This document shows, piece by piece, positions 14,497 through 22,400 of a stretch of DNA of 24,810 nt. Both the position numbers and the translations under genes were made by a program. Position 1 is the first letter of the stretch. Every line of letters starts with the position of its first letter. Origin of the DNA: an uncultured Saprospiraceae bacterium (GTDB taxonomy: Bacteria; Bacteroidota; Bacteroidia; Chitinophagales; Saprospiraceae); the NCBI GenBank assembly GCA_937973565.1, contig CALJKQ010000253.1, positions 1-24,810 on the forward strand. Reading direction: 5' to 3'. The notes under the pieces are model-generated. The model was not told where the DNA came from. It ran no database searches and saw nothing but the letters and a program-made list of their open reading frames with translations.

Positions 14497-15194
14497 CACC
14501 GGTCCTGCCTGGCAAAAACCTTTCTCAGAAGGCCGCTGGTGCGTTGGCTGATGTCAGATCGAATGCCCAATTCTTTTTCTTTGATGAGGGCAAACATGCC
14601 GTCGAGGGCTTTGGTGGCAACGTAATCCGCCAGATCGGGATTTACCTTTTCTACCAATGGGATTTTATTGTAGGTCTTCACGGCATCTGCATAATAATCA
14701 AGGGCACCAAAGCTGTTAAGAGAATTTACCATAACGGGTTTAAATTCGCCATACAGGCTGGCATAGGTGGTTTTGATGAGGTATTGGGTGGCGGCATCTT
14801 TGTCTCCCATCAGAATGTTGAGGGCATCGGTAAAGGTCATTTGTTTGATGGCATTCACAAAAATGGGACCTGCCTTGGAAGCTGCATCTTCGGCTGCTCT
14901 GTTGATTTTTTTTACGGCTTCTTCTTCTACATTGGAAAAACCGGGAATAGAACGCAGTTTGGAGGTCACCTTCTGTGCTTCCGGTGGCAATATAATTTTA
15001 TATACGGAATTATAATAACCATTTTGAGCAGCCAGGGTCTTGACCGATTTGTCAACGCCCAGATCCAGGGCTTCTTTGAGCCCCGAGGCTATTTCAGCAT
15101 CGGTGAGTTTTGTGTTTTCAAGAAGCTGACCCAATTGTTTGGGATCGCAGGACATCAGACCGGCTGATACCAGCAAAATGAGGATGTATTTCAT
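14496..15194 (-). CDS. DUF4197 lipoprotein
   Basis: 232 residues from the ATG at 15194, chosen because it gives the lipoprotein signal MKYILILLVSAGLMSC with lipidated Cys16; the frame continues upstream to 15239 with a non-signal leader. The mature protein matches my memory of DUF4197: LTDAEIASGLKEALDLGVDK, NGYYNSVYKIILPPEAQKV, EEAVKKINRAAEDAASKAGP, IFVNAIKQMTFTDALNIL, then ALDGMFALIKEKELGIRSD near the end. It is helix-rich and soluble apart from the lipid anchor. The function of the family is unknown. It begins 48 bases after the gpmI stop on the same strand, so the two are likely co-transcribed, although a metabolic link is not evident. Confidence 0.88.
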   Translation of the reverse strand: MKYILILLVSAGLMSCDPKQLGQLLENTKLTDAEIASGLKEALDLGVDKSVKTLAAQNGYYNSVYKIILPPEAQKVTSKLRSIPGFSNVEEEAVKKINRAAEDAASKAGPIFVNAIKQMTFTDALNILMGDKDAATQYLIKTTYASLYGEFKPVMVNSLNSFGALDYYADAVKTYNKIPLVEKVNPDLADYVATKALDGMFALIKEKELGIRSDISQRTSGLLRKVFARQDR

Positions 15195-15242
15195 ACAGAT
15201 TTTTTTTGAAAAACGAAGCCGGATACCTGTAGGTATCACTCA

Positions 15243-16763
15243 TTATGAATTTAACAAAACTTTACCACTCATTTCACGGGAAGGAGCAATGCCCATGCAA
15301 TGCAGGATGGTCGGTGCCACATCGGCCAGGATGCCATCTTTTATTGTATGACCAGCTGCATCTGTTGCTACATATATGACAGGTACCGGATTGGTGGTGT
15401 GTGCGGTATTGGGACTGCCATCGTCGTTGATCATGTAATCTGAATTGCCGTGGTCAGCAATGATGATAAAGCCATAACCCTTTTCCAGTCCAAAAGGAAT
15501 GATCCTGCCCAGGCACTCATCTACCGTTTCTGCTGCTGTTACGGCTGCTGAAAATACGCCGGTGTGTCCCACCATATCGGTATTGGCAAAGTTTAGACAC
15601 ACAAAATCGGGCATGTTGTCCTGCACAAAAGCAAGCAGCTTATCAGTGATTTCCCTGGCACTCATTTCGGGCTGCAGATCGTAGGTTGCAACCTTGGGTG
15701 ATGGTACCAAAATGCGATGCTCGTTGGCAAAGGCTTCTTCGCGACCACCCGAGAAAAAGAAACTTACATGGGGATATTTTTCGGTCTCGGCAATGCGCAA
15801 CTGACTGAGTCCTGCATCGGCCACCACTTCTCCCAGCGAATGGGCTACCGTGTCTTTATCAAATAAAACATCAATGCCTTCGAAGGTGTCATCGTACCGG
15901 GCAAAGGTAATCATGTCGATGTTGAGGGGGTACAATTCGTATTCTTCCACCGGCTCTTGCGTCAATACTTTGGTCAATTGACGGGGTCTGTCGGTTCTGA
16001 AATTGAAAAAGATAACCAGGTCCTGGTCTTTGATCCGTGCAGCATCTTCGTCCACCAGTACATGGGCTTCTACAAACTCATCGGTTACCCCGGCTGCATA
16101 ACTTTTTTCCAAATCGGCCAGGATATCATCGCTTTTTTCGCCGGTGCCATAAACCAGTAAGTCGTACGCTTTTTTGGTTCTTTCCCAGCGATTGTCGCGG
16201 TCCATGGCATAGTACCTGCCTATGACCGTAGCCAATCTCACATTGCTGCCCTGGATTTGATCCATCACCGTCTTCAAATAGCCGGTACCCGATTTGGGGT
16301 CGGTATCCCTGCCATCAAGAAAGGCGTGGACAAAGGTATTGGGGACTTCCATGTCCATACACAGCTCACACAGCGCCTGCAAATGGGTAATGTGTGAATG
16401 TACGCCTCCATCACTCACCAGTCCCATGATGTGGACACTGGCCTTTCTTTTTACGGCTTCTCTCAGGGCTTCGTGCAAAAGTGGATTGGCGTGTAATTCT
16501 TTTTCTCTGACCGCTTTGTTGATGCGTGCCAGTTCCTGGTAAATGACCCGACCGGCACCGATGTTGATATGGCCCACTTCGCTGTTGCCCATCTGACCAT
16601 CCGGAAGACCCACATTTTCTCCGTGGGTGAGCAGGGTGGCGTGGGGATAAGTGGCCATCAATTTATCAAAGTTGGGTGTATGGGCCATGGCTATTGCACT
16701 CCTTTCCGGAATCGGGCCTATGCCCCATCCATCGAGGATCAACAGCATCATTTTTTTGTTCAT
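15243..16763 (-). CDS. gpmI: 2,3-bisphosphoglycerate-independent phosphoglycerate mutase
   Basis: Interconverts 3-phosphoglycerate and 2-phosphoglycerate in glycolysis and gluconeogenesis, in the cytoplasm, using two metal ions (usually Mn2+). It has 506 residues, typical for GpmI. The first metal-binding Asp is in LLILDGWGIG (Asp11) and the phosphorylated Ser61 is in DGQMGNSEVGH. The substrate-binding insert domain shows GLVSDGGVHSH, HAFLDGRDTDPKSG, IGRYYAMDRDNRW and FFNFRTDRPRQLT. The C-terminal metal sites are in FANTDMVGHTG and IIADHGNSDYM. All key residues are present. It shares a short intergenic region (90 bases) with the divergent DUF4783 gene, and a matching promoter overlaps the start of that gene. 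Confidence 0.97.
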   Translation of the reverse strand: MNKKMMLLILDGWGIGPIPERSAIAMAHTPNFDKLMATYPHATLLTHGENVGLPDGQMGNSEVGHINIGAGRVIYQELARINKAVREKELHANPLLHEALREAVKRKASVHIMGLVSDGGVHSHITHLQALCELCMDMEVPNTFVHAFLDGRDTDPKSGTGYLKTVMDQIQGSNVRLATVIGRYYAMDRDNRWERTKKAYDLLVYGTGEKSDDILADLEKSYAAGVTDEFVEAHVLVDEDAARIKDQDLVIFFNFRTDRPRQLTKVLTQEPVEEYELYPLNIDMITFARYDDTFEGIDVLFDKDTVAHSLGEVVADAGLSQLRIAETEKYPHVSFFFSGGREEAFANEHRILVPSPKVATYDLQPEMSAREITDKLLAFVQDNMPDFVCLNFANTDMVGHTGVFSAAVTAAETVDECLGRIIPFGLEKGYGFIIIADHGNSDYMINDDGSPNTAHTTNPVPVIYVATDAAGHTIKDGILADVAPTILHCMGIAPSREMSGKVLLNS

Positions 16764-16829
16764 ACCTGGATATTTTTCAATTTTTATGACTTTCCTAACG
16801 TTTTATTATATGGGATTGAGTTACATTTA

Positions 16830-16863
16830 CAAAAGTAATCCGTCCTTTTGATTATGAAGACAA
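16830..16863 (-). promoter_or_regulatory. Putative promoter of gpmI
   Basis: On the minus strand TTG (16863-16861), 23 bases, then TACTTTTG (16837-16830). The -7 box is perfect; the spacing is at the long end of the known range. It overlaps the first codons of the divergent gene at 16854, so the two transcription units may interfere. Leader about 60 bases. Confidence 0.45.
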
Positions 16864-17249
16864 ATGCTCATAAATTATTTGCCGTACTAGCCATCTGGTT
16901 TTGGACCTCATCTATTTGGGGCCAGGCTCCGGCCGACTTTTTTAAATGGGTAGGTGATGGCAACTATACGGCAGTTGCATCGGCAATGGCGGAGGACGTA
17001 GATGTGTCGATTCTGGACGACGTACAGTTCGTTTCAGGTCAACAGGCTGCCAACCTCTTGAAAAACTTTGTTCAGGGTATCGGCCTCAAAAAAATCGAAG
17101 CCCTGCACAACGGCAGTTCCGGTAAAAATGTTTCGGCCTATAAACTGGCTAAACTCACTTCTGCTCAGGGTTCGTACAGGTTATTTGTGTACACGGAATC
17201 CAGCGGCGGTAAATCATGGGTGAAAGAAATCAGGGTAGAAAAGTTCTAG
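16854..17249 (+). CDS. DUF4783-like small exported protein
   Basis: 131 residues from the ATG at 16854; a TTG two codons upstream is possible but less likely. It has a signal peptide (MKTNAHKLFAVLAIWFWTSSIWGQ), so the mature protein is periplasmic or exported. The mature part, ADFFKWVGDGNYTAVASAMA, then VSILDDVQFVSGQQAANLLK, then FVYTESSGGKSWVKEIRVEKF, has the length and SnoaL/NTF2-like alpha+beta layout I associate with DUF4783. The function is not known. Its 3' end overlaps the metalloprotease gene by 34 bases, implying translational coupling. No perfect promoter box is visible upstream; gpmI diverges 90 bases away. Confidence 0.8.
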   Translation: MKTNAHKLFAVLAIWFWTSSIWGQAPADFFKWVGDGNYTAVASAMAEDVDVSILDDVQFVSGQQAANLLKNFVQGIGLKKIEALHNGSSGKNVSAYKLAKLTSAQGSYRLFVYTESSGGKSWVKEIRVEKF

Positions 17250-18481
17250 TAAAAACAATCCTCTTTTTAGGTTTTGTAGTTTTGTTGTCGGCCTGCACCC
17301 GCAAGGTGACAATTTATCCTTATGGCAGCCCCAAAATCACCGATGCCGCTACCAGATCAAGTCTGCCTGATGGTTTTGTATCGCCTTGTCGCAATCCGCT
17401 GAACTACCTGCCTGACCCTGGCAATCCGGGCTTTCACCGTATGAAAACCGTGAGAATGGCCTGGCATGCTGTAGACGATGAAAGAGGCGGCAACAACTTT
17501 ACGGCTGAAAATGGCAATGGCTTTTTCTTTCTTTTGGTTGAAAATGCCAATTTCAGACTGCGCAACAACAAAGCTATGAACCTGCCGGTAGGCAATACTA
17601 CACCGGTGCTGGATCCCATGTTTGAATGGAAGATCACCGCAAGCCAGGGATTTGAAAAAGAAAACGGCTATTATTACCACAAACAGGAAAAGCCCCTGTT
17701 TTTCCTCAACAAAGGACCCCAACGTTCCGATTACAACGCAGAAGTGATCAAAGAACTGGGCATTGGACTCGATACCATCCTCAATGTATTTGTAATCCCC
17801 TTTCCACCGGATAGCGTGGCCAAACAAAAATTCAGAATGAATGAATCGGGCATCGCTTTGGGCAGTCATGTAAAGTTGGGAGGCTTGTACCAAAGTAAAA
17901 AACCCGAATGGGAATATGCCACCTTGCTGAGCCACGAAATCGGCCATGTGTATGGTTTAAGCCATGCCTGGCACAATGATTTCTGCGACGATACACCCAC
18001 GCATGCCAATTGTTGGAATGCCACCGGCACTCCTCCATGTGTAGGTCCTGTATCCAACAATCTCATGGACTACAACAGTGAAATGATGGCGCTTACACCT
18101 TGCCAGATCGGAAGGGTTCATATGAAAATGTCGGATACTTTATCCGCTCCCCGCAAATTTGTGATTCCTTGGTGGTGCCACAACGATACCAGCAAGACCT
18201 ATACCATCCGGGATACGGTAGAATGGCTGGGGGGAAGAGATATTGATGCCTCCGTTGTCATTGAAAAGGGAGGCAGTTTGAAAGTGTGTTGCCGACTGGG
18301 CATGCCGTCTTCTTCTTTTATCAAAGTAAATGCAGGAGGTACCCTCATTTTGGAAGAAGTAACCGTCCACAACGATTGCGGTCAGCAATGGAAGGGCATT
18401 CAAATCGAAAAAGTGGGCAAAGAGACGGGAAAGGTGATTGAGCAGGGCAGGGTAATCATTGCCGATGTCCAATTAGAATAA
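17216..18481 (+). CDS. M43 (pappalysin)-like zinc metalloprotease lipoprotein
   Basis: 421 residues. The signal segment VKTILFLGFVVLLSAC predicts lipidation at Cys27. The start ATG lies 34 bases inside the upstream gene; no closer ATG would keep the signal. The metzincin zinc site is LLSHEIGHVYGLSHAWH (His240, Glu241, His244, His250). It is followed by CDDTPTHANC and a Met-turn NNLMDYNS (Met284), the order seen in M43 pappalysin-type proteases. CQIGRVHMKM is also typical. The last 80 residues (VVIEKGGSLKVCC, IKVNAGGTLILEEVTV, CGQQWKGIQIE) look like the first turns of a beta-helix found in longer secreted Bacteroidota proteins, but the protein stops there, with no T9SS tail. It is probably a surface-anchored peptidase; its substrate is unknown. 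It is coupled with the DUF4783 gene. Confidence 0.82.
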   Translation: MGERNQGRKVLVKTILFLGFVVLLSACTRKVTIYPYGSPKITDAATRSSLPDGFVSPCRNPLNYLPDPGNPGFHRMKTVRMAWHAVDDERGGNNFTAENGNGFFFLLVENANFRLRNNKAMNLPVGNTTPVLDPMFEWKITASQGFEKENGYYYHKQEKPLFFLNKGPQRSDYNAEVIKELGIGLDTILNVFVIPFPPDSVAKQKFRMNESGIALGSHVKLGGLYQSKKPEWEYATLLSHEIGHVYGLSHAWHNDFCDDTPTHANCWNATGTPPCVGPVSNNLMDYNSEMMALTPCQIGRVHMKMSDTLSAPRKFVIPWWCHNDTSKTYTIRDTVEWLGGRDIDASVVIEKGGSLKVCCRLGMPSSSFIKVNAGGTLILEEVTVHNDCGQQWKGIQIEKVGKETGKVIEQGRVIIADVQLE

Positions 18482-18514
18482 AAAAAAGCCCGACCACAAG
18501 AGCCAGGCTTTTTT
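18482..18514. terminator. Bidirectional terminator between convergent genes
   Basis: AAAAAAGCC and GGCTTTTTT form a 9-bp stem around a 15-base loop. A/T runs on both sides allow it to serve the metalloprotease gene (plus) and the DUF937 gene (minus). It starts directly after the plus-strand stop codon. Confidence 0.8.
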
Positions 18515-18532
18515 CATGATAGTTTCATAAGA

Positions 18533-19147
18533 TTATTTCTTGAAAAGACCGCCCAATAGTGATTGGGTACCCATTTGCAGCAGGTCGTCCATCATGCTGC
18601 CATCGCCATCTCTGTCCAACAGCTTCGTGAAGATATTGCCTGAGGCTTGTTGCTGCTGACCTCCTTGTACCGTTTTGCCAATCAGGTCGATCAGGCCTCC
18701 GCCACCACCCACTTCCTGGCTGTTTTTCATTTTTCCGAGCATACCCAAAACCATGGGCGCAAGGGTAATCAAAAGTTGCGTTACTTTGCCACTATCGAGT
18801 CCGCTCATTTTACCGATAGCATCTGCTATGCCACCCTGACTGTTGCCCAGCACGTGATTGAGGATGCCTGCGCCATTTGTGGTCGAAGGGCTGGGTGCAG
18901 AAACACTACCCATGATGAGGTCACCGATATTTTCCAAAATGCTGCCATCGTGATCGCGATCCAGGGCAGACAAAAACGATTGTGCTCCCTGGGGATCAGC
19001 CACATTTTTATTGATGCCGCTCAGCAGGGCTGAAAAAACACCATTGGCTGCTGCCGCTGTCTGATCCTTGTCTGCGCCGATCTGTCCTGCCAGCTGCTCA
19101 ATCATGCCCTCGCCCAATTGGCCTTGAAGCATTTGTAGTATGTCCAT
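18533..19147 (-). CDS. DUF937-family protein with two DxDxDG-like loops
   Basis: 204 residues, starting MDILQMLQGQLGEGMIEQLA, without a signal peptide. The N-terminal AGQIGADKDQTAAAANGVFSALLSGINK segment and the later Gly/Leu-rich ITLAPMVLGMLGKMKNSQ followed by GGGGGLIDLIG are characteristic of DUF937. Two short acidic loops, ALDRDHDGSILENIGDLI (about 61-78) and LLDRDGDGSMMDDLLQM (about 176-192), resemble calcium-binding EF-hand loops. Each is followed by a short helix, and both occur in bacterial DUF937 relatives. The C-terminus QSLLGGLFKK is also typical. Function is unknown. Single gene; it shares the terminator with the convergent metalloprotease gene. No perfect TAnnTTTG box was found upstream. 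Confidence 0.85.
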   Translation of the reverse strand: MDILQMLQGQLGEGMIEQLAGQIGADKDQTAAAANGVFSALLSGINKNVADPQGAQSFLSALDRDHDGSILENIGDLIMGSVSAPSPSTTNGAGILNHVLGNSQGGIADAIGKMSGLDSGKVTQLLITLAPMVLGMLGKMKNSQEVGGGGGLIDLIGKTVQGGQQQQASGNIFTKLLDRDGDGSMMDDLLQMGTQSLLGGLFKK

Positions 19148-19252
19148 TGTTTAAATTGGTTTGATAAATAAAAATGAAAGATACTGAAAAAAACAGGAAA
19201 AAGGTGGAATGAATGCTAATTTTTAAATTCTACAGTTGAAATTAGCTTGTTT

Positions 19253-19389
19253 TCAGACCGTTGGACTGAATTTCTGAAAAGAGATGAACTTGTCATCTGT
19301 TTGGGTTCATATATCCTTCACTGCTAAGAATTAATAAATATCCGGTCTGACAACACAAGGGGAAGAAACCACCTCCTGATGTCAGACCG
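19253..19389 (-). repeat. Three-arm inverted repeat (TCAGACCG/CGGTCTGA) downstream of the giant gene
   Basis: CGGTCTGACA (19343-19352) and TGTCAGACCG (19380-19389) are perfect 10-base inverted arms around a 27-base loop, starting 20 bases past the stop codon at 19410. A third arm, TCAGACCG (19253-19260), lies 106 bases upstream of the DUF937 start and can pair with the first arm instead. It may be a terminator, but there is no T-run. Otherwise the 262-base gap holds no gene. Confidence 0.6.
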
Positions 19390-19409
19390 TGATATTCATT
19401 TTGCCAAAC

Positions 19410-22400
19410 TTAATTCACTTTAAGCCATTTGCGGGTTTTGATCGATTCTTCTCCCCTGAGCATAATGGTGTAGGTTCCCGGCACAAGATCTGTGGTTTCT
19501 ATGGATACAAAACCATCAGTCAACTGATCCCATTTTTTAACCTCTTTACCAAACATATCGAGGATATACAGGCTATACACTTCACCTTCTTTTATTGTGG
19601 TAGAAATGAACACTTGATCCGTTCCCGGATTGGGAAATATCTGCAAGTCGGTGTCATGTTCAGTGGTAGTTCTCGTGTAGGCTTCAGGATCTTCCTGGGT
19701 CTCGGGCTGTGTGCCACCCGGAGGATAACCAAAGATAACACGGTATCTGCCACCACAAACAGAAGTGCCAAAATAATCAGTGAGGGTCATATCAAAGTTT
19801 CTGATCAGGTTGAAGTCAGCCGGTGTCACCGGAAGGCAGTTTTTATAGACCAGTCCTTTGTCAATATTGTTGTAGATTCCATTGGGTGTTGCATCTACAC
19901 AAGCTCCGCTGGTGGTCCAATTAAAGCCAACGTTGGTAAGCACCCGTTTTACCTGTCTCGAAAGTGTATTGGGCAGCAGTGAAAATGAACCTCCATCCAA
20001 CGCAGCAGCAGGGATCAGGTAAACATCCGCCGTACCGGGACCATTGTATACGAGATTACTTGCATTGGCATAAACGTCGATGATGTTTCCGCAAACAGGC
20101 GAAGGAGGCAGACATGGATTTGCCGGTGCAATGATGGCAACAGTGGTCTCGGCTGAACATCCGTAAGCATCAGAAACCTGATAAGTATAGTTTCCTGCAG
20201 ACAGATTTGCGGTGGGGGGATTGGATGGATTGTACGTTAATGGAGCTATGCCGCCGGATACTCCCAGACTTACACTGCCGGTATAGGTAGCACAAACCGG
20301 TTGTACTATAGCTGCATTGAAATTGATGGCTGGGCTGACCTTTACTTCAAACGAGCAGGATGCGGAATTGCCATTTTGATTGGTGGCGGTATAGGTAACG
20401 ACGGTAACACCGGCCGGGAATTCATCTCCCGGATCATAATTGCTGGTAATGGTTACTGCATCGCAGTCTTCATAAGAAGTTGGAGCTGTATATACAACCG
20501 TATTGGTACCGCAAACCGTGAAATTGGAAGGACAAGGTGTGAGCAAATCCCTCACGGTAACATTGAAAGAGCAGGATGCCGTATTACCCGATTGACTGGT
20601 AGCATTGTAAGTCACAATAGTCACACCCATTGGGAATTCATCACCGGGATTATAATTACTGGTAATCGTCACCGGACCACATTCTGCAAAGGAAGTGGGA
20701 GGTGTATAGTTGGCAATATTGGTTCCACACACCGTAACATTGGAAGGACATGGACTCAGCAGTGGATTTACATTAACGGTAAATGAGCAACTGGAGCTGG
20801 CACCTTCGGTATCGGTAGCAACATAAGTTACCACAGTAGATCCATTGGGAAAAAAATCACCGGATTGGTAATTACCCATCATGGTTACAGATCCGCAATC
20901 ATCGAAGGCTGTGGGTGGTGAAAAGTTGACCACATTGGTACCACAAACCGATACAGTGCCCGGACAATAGGAGAAAACCGGCGCTATATTGGAAGCCTTG
21001 TTTACTTGTACGCCCCAAATGGGGGCCTGTGTATTATCATAACCGTCTACTTTGAGGTAATAAGTAAGTCCACCCAAAAGACATACAGGTAAAATATGAG
21101 AATCATAAGGCGGATTAAAAGTTCCGTCATCGTTGGCAGCCACCAGTGTAAAGTTGCTGAACGGACTACATGCCGGTGCTGAATACAGCGCAAACTGGGA
21201 ATCCCAAAGTTGCTTAGTGGGATCAAGCCTGAACTCATATTTTCCGGAAACGGCAGGGGTGAACGTAAACCACACAGAATTCAATACCGCATTGGCACTG
21301 GTTCCTGAGCACCAGCCGGTTTGATTATTGCATCCGGTTGGTGGTGGAGATACCTCTCCTGGTTCGCCTGTGGCACCCAGGTTGGAAAAACTGCCATTGT
21401 TTCCCAAGGTCAGGGGTATGGCACTGCATACATTGTCTCCATTGACTGTAATAGATACAGCAACTTCATTGGAAAAGGCATCCGGACAACCGGGCACAGA
21501 GGCCTTGCATCGGATAACATAGGTATCTGGTCCATTGAAATTAAACACCGCTGTGTTGGCAGTAAAGCCGGGCATATTCACAAAAGTAACAGGCACATAA
21601 GAGTTGGCTGCCTGCCATTGCAGGTTACCCACGGCACCGGTTGTAGTAAAGGTGGTATTGTTGTGCGTAAAATCGCTGGCAGGTCCGGCGGCCGTGCCGC
21701 CATTGGGTGGTGCGACCGTTGTTATCAAAATGGGTGTTGAAGTAGCCATGGTTGGGCCAATGTTACATGTAACTTCACAGTAAAATGTTTCATTTCCTGT
21801 CAGCGCATAAGTGGTATAAGTGGCTGAAGTAGCGCCCTGGATAGGACCACTGCTATTGTACCATTGATAGGTAACTCCGCCTCCGGAAATGTTATTTTGA
21901 AGAGACAAATTTACCGTACTGCCTGCGCACGCGGTTGTGGATGAAGCAACCGTGTTGCCCGGCACGGGCACCGCACATGGGCAATTGGCCTGAACCACTG
22001 ATCTGGATGTACAATTGATCCCATTGTTGGCAATAAGGGCTGAGTTGGCCGGTATTGAAAGATAATTGCATATATTGTATATGGAGCAGCTACTCAACAA
22101 CGGATTGTTCTGGATGTCCAGGAAGGTGAGGTTGATGTTGTCAATGCCATCGATGTTGGTAAGAACGTTGTTGTTTCTGATCAATACCCCAACGGTCGAA
22201 GAAACATTATCCAGGCCATTAAGATTGGGCAACGAATTGTTGAAGCCGATTTGTATCAAACCTCCGATGTGTGTAACATTGGAAAGTGCAGCAATATTAG
22301 TCAATGCGCCCGATGACCATATGGTCATTTCACCTCCTATGGAAGTTATATTATTAAGTCCGTTCAAATTGGTGAGGGTAGAACAACTGAAAACATTGAG

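Noticed and set aside
14346..15167. 273-codon plus-strand open frame over the DUF4197 gene and repeat block
   Set aside because: Antisense to a gene with a lipoprotein signal and family motifs; it also runs through palindromic repeats.
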